From: Mesostigma viride | Taxonomy: Eukaryota; Streptophyta; Mesostigmatophyceae; Mesostigmatales; Mesostigmataceae | DNA length: 64,000 nt | Assembly (NCBI GenBank): GCA_009746045.1 | Contig: RPFO01000130.1 | Location: forward strand, 1,679,625 to 1,743,624 | Direction: 5' to 3' | Shown: positions 11,562-22,229 of the stretch, one piece after another | Layout of the letters: every line of letters begins with the position of its first letter | How positions within the stretch are numbered: position 1 is the stretch's first letter | Position numbers and translations under genes: made by a program | Notes under the pieces: generated by a model | What the model was told of the DNA's origin: nothing | The model's database searches: none | Seen by the model: only the letters and a program-made list of their open reading frames with translations

Positions 11562-11716
11562 TTGAATTCCGTTTTTGACCTTGGGGGGTTCTTGGAAGGC
11601 GGTTTTTTGATGCAAAAAAGGACCTAGGGGTGATCATCACACCTTTGGGCAACTTTTGCCATCCTAAGAGCAAGGTTTGGGGTCCCAGATATCAAGTTTT
11701 GGACTGTGTCAAGTCT

Positions 11717-11977
11717 ATGTCCGGAACTGAAAATCCTGCACCAGCTTCATCAGAGCCAGCCTCCAACCCTGTAAAGCCTATTAAGGTTACCTTTGAGTAT
11801 GAGGGTCGAAGTTTCTCATTTGCTGTAGACCCTTTACAAGCTTTCTCTTGGTTGCATCAACTATTCCAGGCTGTAAAAAACGAGGACAACACTTGGCATT
11901 TTGGCCTGTGGGATTTTTACTACTACATTGAAAGGGTTGTGGTTGACAACATCACAGGAGGGTCCGGCGACGACTAG
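11717..11977 (+). CDS. Small protein upstream of Gag in the LTR element, unknown function
   Basis: 86 residues from the ATG at 11717, beginning MSGTENPAPASSEPAS. A Pro/Ser/Ala-rich head is followed by a compact aromatic region (TFEYEGRSFSFAVDP, then WLHQLF and WHFGLWDFYYYIERV) and an acidic GGSGDD end. The frame is also open upstream to 11630. It lies in the same frame as gag, separated by 96 bp containing a second in-frame stop. Its compact composition inside a young element suggests it is real, but I recognise no family. It might be an N-terminal Gag piece made separately. Confidence 0.5.
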   Translation: MSGTENPAPASSEPASNPVKPIKVTFEYEGRSFSFAVDPLQAFSWLHQLFQAVKNEDNTWHFGLWDFYYYIERVVVDNITGGSGDD

Positions 11978-12073
11978 GTGCTGACTATTTCTTTTAAGTT
12001 GGTACTGTTTAAGCGGACTATACCCCTGTTTTGAACCAGACCTGAGCCCAGCAATACCATACCCCTGTTCAGA

Positions 12074-12985
12074 ATGACTAGCCGGGCTGCTGACCGCGCT
12101 GCGGAACGCCTAGCCAACACACGTTTTCTTTCTCAAGCAGTGAAAAACGTCACGAAGATTAACGGCAAAGATATCGACAAGTGGATCACATTCAAGCTGC
12201 AGTTTACAACGCTGTGCCGTTCCCAGGGCATCGCTGATATCCTGCTGGGGACAGCGGAAGACAACCCAGAAAACCGGAACTTAGACGAGGTGCTGCTTGC
12301 ACCCCTTCTCTTGTGCCTGGAAGACTGGGCTGTTTCCTTGGCTGACTCATGCCCGGATCAGCGAGCATCGACAGTGTTTGCACGGCTGCGTGACACAATC
12401 GAACAGCCAATGATGACTGACAGTTACAAAGCGGAGAAAAAACGCGAGATTGCAAGGATTGAGATGAACCCAGCGACCGAGTCGGGGATAAGCTACTGGA
12501 CAAGGGGTGAGGTCCTCCGACGCCGCCTTCATGACCTCGGCATCCCCCTCACCGATGAAGCGTGGCGGGATTACATGCTGGCCGGCCTGCCTACACAGTA
12601 TCGACAGGCACTGGCCGCCCGCCGACGCGATGGGATGACCTTGGGGGAGGTGAAACTCCTGTTTTTGGAGATCGACGACTTCCTGGTTGATCGCCGTACT
12701 GGTTCCAAGGGGCAAGGGGGTGCTGCCAAGCCGCAGGAAGGCACCTCTGGTGCCCAGCCACCTGGGCAGGCCTATGCGACTGGAGCAGCCAGCACGCCCA
12801 AGCGCTGTTCTTTCTGCAGGAAGCCCGGTCACACACCTGCCACCTGCTGGCGGAAGCACCCCGAGCTGCGACCCAAGGAGAAGCCAGCCCAGGCCAACAT
12901 GACACAGGAGGCCAGCGAACTTCCACCCGGTTTCTGTTTTTCCACTGACGCAGGCCCATCCGGGAACCTTGAGACAGTTCTGTGA
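12074..12985 (+). CDS. Retroelement Gag protein with CCHC zinc knuckle
   Basis: 303 residues, uninterrupted. The N-terminal 200 residues look like the Copia-type Gag capsid fold (KINGKDIDKWITFKLQF near residue 28, then W.EVLRRRLHDLGIPLTDE and the LPTQYRQAL motif). A Gly/Pro-rich linker leads to the zinc knuckle CSFCRKPGHTPATC (C-x2-C-x4-H-x4-C, residues about 245-258), which binds the element RNA. Translation ends 186 bp before the right LTR, and no pol frame follows. Expected to form virus-like particles that package its own RNA using polymerase supplied in trans; that is inference from family knowledge. Confidence 0.85.
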   Translation: MTSRAADRAAERLANTRFLSQAVKNVTKINGKDIDKWITFKLQFTTLCRSQGIADILLGTAEDNPENRNLDEVLLAPLLLCLEDWAVSLADSCPDQRASTVFARLRDTIEQPMMTDSYKAEKKREIARIEMNPATESGISYWTRGEVLRRRLHDLGIPLTDEAWRDYMLAGLPTQYRQALAARRRDGMTLGEVKLLFLEIDDFLVDRRTGSKGQGGAAKPQEGTSGAQPPGQAYATGAASTPKRCSFCRKPGHTPATCWRKHPELRPKEKPAQANMTQEASELPPGFCFSTDAGPSGNLETVL

Positions 12986-13159
12986 GCCGCTGACAGTGAT
13001 GACATGATATACCCCTATGGCCGGGTTCAACACCTGATTATGTGAAACCCAGACGCAGTGCTTTTGTCAGGGGGTGGTTAGGACGGACGCGTCCAACTAC
13101 TCACCTATACTAGAGTAACAAGTGTTTTTGGTGACAAGCCAGGTAGTTCTCGCCCATGG

Positions 13160-13171
13160 CCCAAGGGGGTG
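13160..13171 (+). promoter_or_regulatory. Polypurine tract before the 3' LTR
   Basis: CCCAAGGGGGTG lies immediately before the TGTCAG start of the right LTR, the position used to prime plus-strand DNA. Confidence 0.55.
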
Positions 13172-13938
13172 TGTCAGAAGTTTTACCGTTTTGTGCCACA
13201 GGCTCGCATTTTTTATTAGTGCAGGCTTGGGCCACTTGCTCGTTTTTGTATTATCGTTTATTCTGCCGTCGGGACATTGACGGAATTATTACGTAGGATA
13301 TGCCGTGATTTACCTTGCCGGCACAATTCTGTGTGAGCTACGTCAGTGCCTTGCTTTATTTTCAGTGTCGAATTTCAGATTTTCAGTGTCGAATCTCAGT
13401 ACGGAAGATACTGTGGACTTTTGTACCGTCCGTAGGTCTTACCATATATTCTGAGTTGTCTGGTATGACGCGCCGCATGGACTTTGGCAATTTTTGCCAG
13501 ACGGACCAGTTGTGGCGCCGCGTCACTTCCTTGTGACAGATGTAGACGAAAATAAGTTGAGCCTGCGCCGACCTTAGAGAAAGAAACCTAATATAAGTGG
13601 TAGAGTACCTTTTGGCTCCGGCGCCGCGCCTCTGGCGCATGTGCATGACTTTTGTGCATCCGACAATGTTGAATGCGCCGTCACTAATCTGACGGCTACA
13701 ATGCGTTGTTGTGGTTCTGCCCTTTGGGTGGACATAGCACTTAAAGAAAATTGCTGCTCCTTGTTGTTTACAAGCCAGGTGACCTAAAGGGCTGGCCCTA
13801 GACATGGTGGCCGCCCCATATTATTAATGTTTAATCAACGAATGGAATATGAACAATAATTCCTAATGTGATAAACATTTCCTCAAGTACTAGGCTTCAA
13901 GAAAGATCAGGTTCCTCCAATACCTGGTTATTTTCACA
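13172..13938 (+). repeat. 3' LTR
   Basis: 767 bp, collinear with 10777-11543 without indels. It is followed by the second GCCCT target copy. Confidence 0.93.
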
Positions 13939-14391
13939 GCCCTCCCGCAGGACTGCGCCCAGCTCAGCCTGGCCAGTGGCCGGCACCTCCTCACGTGGGC
14001 CGGGCCCCGCAACGCTATAGGCACCGCAAGGCCCGCACCTTCAAAGAACAGCTAGTAGACGACATGGGGGGGCTAGGCCTCTCCGTGATTTGGAATTCCA
14101 AACCATCATATCTTGTTAACAAGATGATGGACAAGGCCAAGTGGGCCCAGGCCATAGAGGACAGTTAGGGGGTTTGACGAACCCCCTCCCGTGGGGAAGC
14201 CCCCACGTGTTTGCAAACGCGGGAAGCACGCTAGACAAGACCCCTAGGGTAGAGGGCACCATAGATATAGAGTTGGCTTGATGTTGTAGATAGATTAGAC
14301 CGGTAGGATTGCGTGTACCCATCCATCCATCCATCCATCAGGGTTAATGCTCCGTGACTCCCCAACGGGAGAACGAGTTTAATTAATTAAT

Positions 14392-15070
14392 ATTTATCAG
14401 CAGAGAGTGACTCTCTGCATATAGGCAGAGCTTGGCTAAATTCTTAATGCATCATCCATGCATGGGGAGTCCCATTATAGGCATAGCTTGGCTAAATTCT
14501 TAAGGCGTCAGCCATGGGGGGGGGCCGATTATGGGCGCACATGCGCGTGGGCCACGTGCTAGGCTATGCCTGACTATTCTACACTACTGTTTTACATTCC
14601 CTAGACTGAGGTTGCATGCTGGGGTGGCAGGGGGCGCCTGCCAGGGCTTGTGGTCGACGTGGATGACCCGGCCCCCGTCCAGTATACCCGTTTCCCCCCA
14701 GTGCGCTCTGCCGGAGCTGGAGGTACTAAGGTCGGCCATAGCTCCCGTCGTCCCTGTTGCTGGGCCAGGGTCAAGTCGTCGTCCACCGTGTAGCAAGTCC
14801 CGGAGAGCTTCTTGCGGCATTTAAGAAACAACAGCTTATCCGCCATGTACTTAAAGGTGAGGAGCCGGAGGGCCGGGCCAGCCTTACCCCGCGCACGGGG
14901 AAGGCGGACAGGCTGCCGACATCCGCAGCTCATGCCAGTGAGTTGCGTGGGGGCAAGAATGTCGCGCTTGAAATGCTATGGCAAGAGTCTCCAAGTTCTC
15001 ACCTGCCGGCTGGTCGAAGTGCTTGACGATGACATTCAGCGCGAGCAATCAGGACAGCCCAAAGAGCGGC
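14392..15070 (-). pseudogene. LINE ORF1 C-terminal fragment
   Basis: On the minus strand, broken frames encode VIVKHFDQPAGE, then KYMADKLLFLKCRKKLSGT and DDDLTLAQQQ. This is the nucleic-acid-binding C-terminal region seen in L1-like ORF1 proteins. The same order occurs at 28790-30002 (-) and 19512-19800 (+). Its 3' UTR (14400-14580) matches 28540-28700. Confidence 0.6.
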
Positions 15071-15379
15071 CCAGAGGACAGAATCATAGAGTCAAGGAAC
15101 GTTCAACCCCTACATACCGTGCACACAATGAGAAGGAGGGTTGTACATATCCATCATGAACAGTGGACGATACATATCCAGTTGCGGGACTGTGGGAGTG
15201 CATGGTGTGAGTCGCTGGGGTGGCGTGTGGGTGACAGTACAAGAAGGTGTAATTGCATGCACAAGAACCTTTGTATACTTGCATACTATTCATTAATGTC
15301 ATGCAAATGGTTAATGTCCATGGTGATCTGGCGCCATGGGGGTGCGAGGAAACTGCATGGCTGCACACATAATCAAGAT

Positions 15380-15800
15380 TAGGGGACAAGCCGGCAGTGC
15401 ACCTTGCGGAGATCTGCGGGGGCCGGCTCGGTTGTTGGTGAACCCTGGGTATGCCCCTAACTAAATACCCAGTCAGGCTCCGGAAGGGGCCATTATATTC
15501 TCCCAATCCCGGCGGCACCTCAAAATGCGTTCCAAGCAGCCCATCTGTGGGCTCTGGCTGGACCATGGCCGGGGCAGCCTTACTGCATCCGCCATGCTTT
15601 TGCTATGCCGAAGCTTTATTTATTGCACCCAAAGTTGCGCCCACCACACCATGATGCGGAGAGAGCGCTCTGTGGCCTGCCCACTTGAGGCAGTGAGAGA
15701 GGCTAGGGCGCCCTCCCTTCTTCTCGATCATTGTGTATAGGGGTTGAAAGTTCCTTCATTAGTACCCACGTGACGCAGCCTACGTGGTAATTAACTAATT
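15380..15800 (+). mobile_element. LINE 3' end fragment
   Basis: Shares GAGAGAGCGCTCTGTGGCCT (15660-15680) through to the end hairpin (15767-15786) and TAATTAACTAATTAATT with 20375-20525. Its 15440-15600 part is the inverse of 21110-21270. Confidence 0.55.
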
Positions 15801-16355
15801 AATTGCGGAGATCCATGGCACAGCCCATGCATGGAAGAAAAATTGAAGCTGCACTGAGCCTGGGAGATTACACATTGAAGGGGGGCGGGGGGCTGGGGGG
15901 GAGGGGGGAGAGGGTCTGAGAATCTAGACTTCTAAGGAAGGGGGGGCACTTATGACTCCTGAGGGGTGGGAGGGCGAGACCCAAACAAACGTTGATAAAT
16001 AGCTCAATGGACAGGAATAATGGCAGCTCGATCTTGTGAGCCGTGTTGGTCCATACGGCACCTGGGCGGTGAAGTACGTAGTTGAGTACTTGCGTACGTG
16101 TCATGCGCATGGGCATGCCACGGAGTACTACAGTACATATGCTAATCTCATGAGAAAATAATTCCACGAAAGTTGCAAATATCGTCTGCATCATGCCCCA
16201 ACCATATACAGTAGTCACTAGAGCGGGATACAAATTTCCTCATTTGAGCTGTCCTCTACTGACAGTAATGGCGGACGATCGCGGTAGCTATGTATAGCGG
16301 CTATCCTCAGGGGCAATAACCACCCTGCACCTGCGGACTTCTACCCTGCATATTT
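15801..16355. other. No recognisable gene
   Basis: Only a G-rich stretch (15880-15945) and short open frames without family features. Confidence 0.4.
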
Positions 16356-17460
16356 CTAACAATGGGCCGCGGGGCCTGTGGGGAGAAGCTAGACAGGAGC
16401 ATGCCCCTTATAGGAAGGTGCTTATCGGCTATCGCAGACGGCATGCAGGCCATTTCTGCTTGTCTATCATGCATGCGGGCGTGGAGTACAGATAGTCCCA
16501 GAAGCCCTGCACTGATCCTCAGTCAATTTTGTCACATATGTACCGGTGTAGGTCCCGGGTCGTGCCGCGTCGGTTGGGGCCGCGTGCAAGTTTGCCAGTG
16601 GGTTGCCGGACGGGACAAGGGCCATAGGAGGTGTCTACCTGGTTGGCCAGCTCGCAGGGCCCACTACTAGGCTGCACTGACATCGGTATTCACTGGCCTG
16701 GCTGGTCGAGCTCTGCGGGCAAGATGGCCGGCAAGAGGAGGCGGTGGTGTCGGATAGTAATTGGGTGACAAGAGGGAGCTCGCAGTACTAGAGCTCAGCC
16801 CGGGTGCGGCCCGCTCTTGGTAGTGGACGCCGAGGATGTGACGGAGCATTCGAGTGACAGTGCCGTCAAGCTGCTTGCTCAGCGCCTGGTCCAGGGTCCA
16901 CGCCTCGCAGCCGTAAAGGAGGATGCTGAGGACAGCTAGGGCCTTGAACAGATGCGCTTGTGCCGCTCACTCAGGTAGCGACATGTCCAGAACCTGTTGA
17001 GGCGGCGAAGGGCCGCCCATGCAGGCCTGGCTGATGCGGATGTTGATGTCGTCGGCCTTGGAGGGGAGCCAGCTGCCAAGGTCGAGCTTGAATTGCGAGC
17101 TAGTTGCCGGGGGGGCGGGGCTGCCATCTCCAGCAGGAGGAGGGTAGGTGGGGTGGTCCCAGCGGGGAATCCAATGGCCTCGACCTCCGTTTTCTTGCTG
17201 ATCATAAGCCCAACCGCCCGCGCTTCCAGTGATCTCAAGCAGTATCTATAGCCAGAGTTGGTGGACACCGGGGGCTTCACGAGCATCGTGTCATCAGCGT
17301 AGATCAGATCGCTCAGTCGGTAGGGTGGGTCAAACCGGCCGCCGTACTAAGCTGCAAGGCGTTCTCCGTGATCTCAATCCTCGGCAGGCGTCCCTCCACC
17401 CGGGCAAAGCGGCCGGCTTCCGCACGCCCGGCTCATGATATAGTCCACCATATAATGATG
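16356..17460 (-). mobile_element. LINE fragment with intact RT active-site box
   Basis: The minus strand encodes LSDLIYADDTMLVKPPVS (YADD near 17300), AVGLMISKKTEVEAIGFP, and RMLRHILGVHYQ, with LAGHLARR near 16720. This is the same order as the other LINE copies. Several frameshifts. Confidence 0.7.
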
Positions 17461-18855
17461 AATAGATATGGGGATCATGCATGCCCCAAACATGATACAG
17501 CCACGAGCCACGAGCCTCGAGCGGGCGTGGGCTGACGGCGGACCTCGATCAGAACTTATGCGTCTGAGCCCCAAATTTAAAGTTAGCCCCAAATCTAATT
17601 AGTCGGAATACTTGCATCACTGGATGCGTCTTTTCACGACGCATCTGCTATTATTAGTATAATCGGTTACGGCTGCAACGCAGTATTTTGTCAATGCCAC
17701 CACCAAAACGCAGCCTCGACAAACAAATCAAGCTGATGTCGACAGCAGCTCGTCCGACATCAACTCCTGCGGACGCGCCAACCCTCTCGCGCTGATCCCA
17801 TGCAGCTCTCCGCCCCGCGGTCTGCCTCCCTCGACGCAATGCTCTACACCAAATTCGTCGCCCATTCCCAAGAAAACCCGAATTTCTCATACCAAATGGG
17901 ACGGTACGCCGCTTCGGTACATGCCGGCCACCGGGATTTTTGCCTCTTGGAAATCTTTACGCTCACGAAGGAACAATGTGACGATGTTTGCAAGATCCTG
18001 GCCCGCCATGACGAACTTTTTCGGCCTACTCCTGGCGACAAGGTCACCCCAATTGCAACTGCATGGGAACGGCTGCTTCAGAACCGGAGGCGTACTTGAA
18101 GGTAGTCATCAGGTGTAGCTACCTGCGCTGCGACACCCAGGACTTCACCCAGATTGGCTACGCTGGCCTCCGGAGCCTGACCTGTACAAGCGCAGACGGG
18201 CAGCCACAGCAGTTAAAGAAACTGTGGCTGAACTGTGGTTCAGCCTGCACTGATTAATATCTACAGAGGAAGTAGTTATATTAATCAATAGGTTTACGTT
18301 GCTGGTTATATGGCTACCAGCACAGAATGCACGAGGCACGTGAGAACCGTCGCCGAAGGTGCGAGGACACAGGTGCAGGGAAAGTGGTGCTACCAAGTGG
18401 CAGCGTCCTGCTCGTTATATACTAATTGTGACACAGTCACATCCAGATGACTGATAGGACAGATCATCTCACAATATTGCTGTCCTTCACTCTGGACCAG
18501 CAGATCTCGACTCGTTATCCATAAATAGTCACATCAGTGTCCTGTCGCACAAGTCCTGTCACTATTTGTTACGTCTAATCAATAGCATTGAATAGACCGC
18601 AGTGTCGGAGACTAAATGTTCTATCGTACACTGTGACAAGACGTCGTATGCCACGCGTCACTTGAAGAACCACCGTAGAATCACCGAATCCAAGTAGAAT
18701 GTAGTAGAACAGTATCTTGCTCATATCTCGAGCAATACTCATCAGAATGAACCCGTTTCTGGATTGTAGTAACCGGAAGTAGAATCTCTACAAGCCAAGT
18801 AGCTTAGTAGAGTAATATTGCTTGCCAGGCAATATTAACTACAGCAGCTGCAGCA
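17461..18855. other. Unrecognised region with a 99-residue open frame
   Basis: The + frame 17800-18099 encodes a non-repetitive segment (FVAHSQENPNFSYQMGRYAA, then LTKEQCDDVCKILARHDELF). It could be a remnant of a host or element gene, but no family is recognised and both ends are open to stops. The AT-rich stretch 18420-18850 resembles a decayed LTR by composition only; no partner copy is visible. Confidence 0.3.
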
Positions 18856-18859
18856 TCCT

Positions 18860-19870
18860 CGCAATTAAAGCGGCACCTCCCCCAGCACGGACTCCATCCG
18901 AGCTGCAGTGGCGGATAGATGCCACTCAGGAGCACAACTGCAGCTGGCGCCGATGGCTGAGCAGCTCGCTGCGCCCTGAACGCGCCTGACGGCCCACGTA
19001 CTCAACACTCTCTTGGCCTGAAGGTCAACAACATTGATGAAGCCGGCCAGAGGCGCCTCAGTTTACTGCTACGCAAGAGCACATTGTCACCAAGGTTTCC
19101 GAGGCCACAGCCACTGTGACCTAGCTCCCGCGGTGGAGGGCCGAGTCAGCCAAGGCACTGTGAAACTTGAGGCAGTTGCTACCAAGGTAGACGCCCTGGC
19201 CACGCAGGTCCTCGAGATCGCCGAACGGCCACCATCGCCGCCCAACCTGCAGTGGTAGGGCCAGCGATGACCCCTCGACTCGTGCCTCCTGGGCTGACCT
19301 GCTCAAGAGCCAGGCAACCTCTACCACCACCACCATCACCACCAAGCTCCAGGAGCTGGAAGACATGCGCCGCGAGGCCGCTGACTGCAACCGTCGCCGC
19401 TGCCGAGTCATCCCCATGCAGGCGCTTCGACATGAAGCCGGAGGAGACCCCAGACTCTCAGACTTCTCGACGAGCTGAATAAACAGCTCTTGGAATGCAT
19501 GGAGCTGCCAGGTGCGGCACGTACTGCAGGGCGCCTTAGACCGCCTGCCCCATTCACAGGACAAGGCTGGGCCCCCTCCAGTGGTTCTCACCTTCAGCGA
19601 CATCACAGCTCGAGTTCAGTTCCTCTCTCGCCGCAAGAAGCTGGTGAACACCTCCTGCATGGTCGCTTGGCGACGACCTGACGGGATCGAGCCCAGCATG
19701 CAGCAGCAACGCCGCGATCAGTGGCCCGACTACATCCGCCACAAGACCAAACCCGAGAAGCAAAATGTACTGGCGGGGTGGGGACCTTTATGTCAACAAG
19801 AAACTGTGGAAGCCTCCACGGGCTCCCCCGGGATAGAGCACTCAAGCTAGTTGTCTACATGGGGGCAATC
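18860..19870 (+). pseudogene. LINE ORF1 pseudogene
   Basis: Frames in series encode VKLEAVATKVDALATQVLEI (coiled coil, about 19160), TRASWADLLKSQATSTTTTI (19281), and a Glu/Arg helix. After a shift come PPVVLTFSDITARVQFLSRR, MQQQRRDQWPDYI and a WRGGDLYVNKKLW-like end. The same modules occur in the ORF1 at 28790-31575. At least three disruptions. Confidence 0.6.
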
Positions 19871-19959
19871 GATTATGGGATAGCTTATAGACAGCATTTG
19901 AATGATCATATTATGATTATTTGCGCACAGCGTTATAGTACCTTCAACTATTAGCTCTC

Positions 19960-20530
19960 GCATGCCTTGTGGCCATCAGCTTGCGCCTGTATAGCCACCG
20001 TCTTGAGCCCACCTCACCTTTGTTGCATAATAAGCTATGCGTCAGCCTACCTATGGTGTTGCATTTGTTGTATATTGCACCCACAGTGAGTTAGGCTAAA
20101 TTATTAGTGCCCAGGAACCTTTTTGCCACCTGCGGCAACAGGTCCGGAACACTATTTTGCCCGGATCAACCACTTCCGAGCACCCAAGGTAATTCCGGGC
20201 ACCCAAGTAATACTTCCGAGCACCCAAGAATTAAATCGGCCGAATTAACTTGGGTGCTCGGAAGTGGTTAATCCGGGCAAAATAGTGTTCCGGACCTGTT
20301 GCCGCAGGTGGCAAAAAGATTCCGGCACTATATTTAACCTAACTCAGTGTTGCGCCCCGGGGCACCATGCATGCTGTGGAGAGAGCGCTCTGTGGCCTGC
20401 CCACTTGCGGCAGTGAGAGAAGCTAGGGCGCCCTCCTCCTTCTCGTTGTGTATATAGGGCTGAAGGTTTCTTTACTCTGTATTGGCACCCACGTGACGCA
20501 GTCACGTGCTTATTAATTAATTAATTCATT
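19960..20530 (+). mobile_element. LINE 3' end fragment interrupted by a MITE
   Basis: Flanks of the MITE align with 15600-15800. The 3' end carries the perfect hairpin CACGTGACGCAGTCACGTG (20490-20508) and a TTAATTAATTAATTC tail. Confidence 0.6.
20089..20344. mobile_element. Foldback MITE, AGTTAGG termini, 5-bp target duplication
   Basis: 256 bp folding almost completely on itself. Ends are AGTTAGGCTAAATTATTAGTG and its near reverse complement, and arms of roughly 100 bp surround a small loop near 20230. Exact CAGTG copies flank it (20084-20088, 20345-20349). A paralogous uninterrupted site exists at 15623-15650. Confidence 0.88.
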
Positions 20531-20765
20531 AATATGGGGAGAGCACACAGCCCCAGGTGCTACACCCCTGTGTGTACTCGAATAGCGTGTGTGAGGGGCC
20601 GGGAACCGACGCTGGATCGAGTGACGCCGTCATGCAGTGGTACGGACCAGCCAGCTGGGCTTGGGACCCTTCATATAGAACTGGCGGATGATCTCAACAA
20701 CGTGCGATCAATGGGACACGGAGCAGGTGGAGGACCGCCTGGCACAGGGCGTCCCGTATAACCGT
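20531..20765. other. Short unrecognised stretch
   Basis: Lies between two LINE tails; one short open frame (20534-20761) without family features. Confidence 0.3.
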
Positions 20766-21460
20766 ATCGAATTAATTAATTAAGACTGAACATACCTCCG
20801 TGGGGAGGATATGTAACACATTAATCCCTGAGAAGGGGCATTAATGGTTTTTAATACATTCTAGCTAGGCTATAGCACGATAACCCTATCTCTCTATAGA
20901 ACCTGCAGGTGGTGGGTGTAAACTGCCATGATGAACCTTCTCGTGGTGCACAACTGAGGTGCACCTGCACCACCATGTATTCCAGCAGCTCTGCAAAGTT
21001 GCGGACATTGGGTGGAAGATGATCATGGCTCATAAGCAATTGGCTAGGACATGATGGCGTCTCATGCAGCTGAGAGTGGCTCTCTGCATATGGGCAAAGC
21101 ATGGCTGACTCTTTGCGGATGCAGTAAGGCTGCCCCATGGTCCAGATCCCATGCACAGATAGTAGGCTTGGATTCAACACATTTAGAGGCGCCGGTTTGG
21201 GAGAATATGAACTGAAGGCCTCTCCCGGAGCCTGAGGTTTTTAGGGGCATACCCAGGGTTAACCCACAACCCCCGTATCGAATGCCTTGGTGTAATCCAC
21301 GAAGATCAATAGCAAATAATGGTAAGAGGCCGGCCGGGGGCAGGCGGCCCAAGTTGTACTGTGTAGTTCTATACTCAGTATAGGTACCATAAATCCTAGT
21401 GTGGACGCAGCGCCGTAAGCATCTTCGCTGCGCCGGTACCTTGTGAACCGTCGGCATCTA
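20766..21460 (-). mobile_element. LINE fragment with RT motif
   Basis: On the minus strand, the 3' end is at the left: a TTAATTAATTAA tail, then hairpin CCTCC-GTGG-GGAGG (20795-20808). Further upstream (about 21330-21270) a frame encodes LLLIFVDYTKAFDTG, the conserved RT palm motif also seen near 26990 in another copy. Confidence 0.6.
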
Positions 21461-21985
21461 GCGTCGTGCCGAGGAATCTCGGACTATGCAAGTCCAATGC
21501 ACGATGATAAGTTAATGATAAATAAATGCAACATGACGGCGGACGAGGTAGCCGCCTGCGTGTTCCTCTGCGTGGCCCCAAAGCACTTGCCTCTCGACGA
21601 AAAGCGTTGACATCCCAAACACATTATTGCAACTTGTACTCGAGAAAGAACATTTTCAAAATGTTCCGGACGGGCCTGCATGGCAGCGCCGTCGTCCAAA
21701 ATCAAGAACAAAATCAAGCTGCCGAAATTATCTTGGAGCCCTGGGCTCGAAGGGCACATACATTCCGCAAGCCCTCCACAAGCGAGGTTCAGAGAAATCT
21801 TAATGCGGACTAAAACCTCCATAGCCTCTTCAATGGGGCAAGGACGAATCACTATAGGCTCGGAACACCCGTAGATATGAATATGAATATGAGCGCATGT
21901 GCGCCGATAGGAATATGAATTGGGTGCCAAATCGGCATGAAATATTCCGGAAATAATTAGCCTCCTCGGGAGTGGATTCGAACCT
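21461..21985. other. No recognisable gene
   Basis: A 148-codon minus frame (21484-21930) has no family features. Confidence 0.3.
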
Positions 21986-21987
21986 GC

Positions 21988-22219
21988 GCCCCGAAGGGGT
22001 CAAAGGTCTTAGTTAGGTTTATAATATTGTGCGGAAACCTTTTGCCACTCGGCTTCTAATAAGGTTCCGCACAATATTACCAGCGATGACCACTCGCTGG
22101 TATGAACACTCAAGTTCATGCCGGCGCCCCGAAGGGGTCAAAGGTCTTAGTTAGCTTAATATTGTGCGGAAACCTTTTGCCACTCGGCTTCTAAGGTTCC
22201 GCACAATATTAACCTAACT
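21988..22219. repeat. Tandemly duplicated small foldback repeat related to the AGTTAGG MITE
   Basis: A ~137-bp unit occurs twice. Each has GCGCCCCGAAGGGGTCAAAG, AGTTAG, then a stem (AATATTGTGCGGAA...) closing on TTCCGCACAATATT around a GCCACTCGGCTTCT loop. Only the second ends in AACCTAACT (22211-22219). The arms match the terminal ~36 bp of the MITE at 20089. Confidence 0.7.
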
Positions 22220-22229
22220 GATGGGTACG

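Larger units (their letters stand above)
10777..13938 (+). mobile_element. Complete gag-only LTR retroelement (TR-GAG type)
   Basis: Two 767-bp LTRs (10777-11543 and 13172-13938) start TGTCAGAAG and end TTTTCACA. They differ at only four sites that I can see. The 5-bp target duplication GCCCT is exact (10772-10776 and 13939-13943). A primer-binding site follows the left LTR and a purine-rich tract precedes the right. The 1.63-kb internal region encodes a Gag with one zinc knuckle and a small upstream protein, but no protease, integrase, reverse transcriptase or RNase H. Mobilisation therefore needs a helper element elsewhere. High LTR identity means a recent insertion. Confidence 0.93.
10058..14391 (+). 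mobile_element. LINE copy split by an LTR retroelement
   Basis: The left part (10058-10776) encodes the RT active site IIYADDTTLFEDTA (near 10127), VGLEVSKKTEALAVG, and an ETWTL-like stretch in broken frames. The right part (13939-14391) resumes after removal of the LTR element: the codon split at 10776/13944 reads on as HVAL then PQDCAQLSLASGRHLLTWAG. The 3' UTR holds five ATCC units (14319-14339), the hairpin CTCCC-CAAC-GGGAG (14358-14371) and a TTAATTAATTAA tail. Confidence 0.75.

Noticed and set aside
12347-13033. 228-residue frame antisense to gag
   Set aside because: Shadow of the Gag coding strand.
21960-22080. tRNA-Ser/Leu gene on the minus strand (GGTTCGAATCC and GCCGAGTGGC present)
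   Set aside because: The T-stem and acceptor stem do not pair, and the A-box-like part is the loop of a foldback repeat; at most a tRNA-derived remnant.
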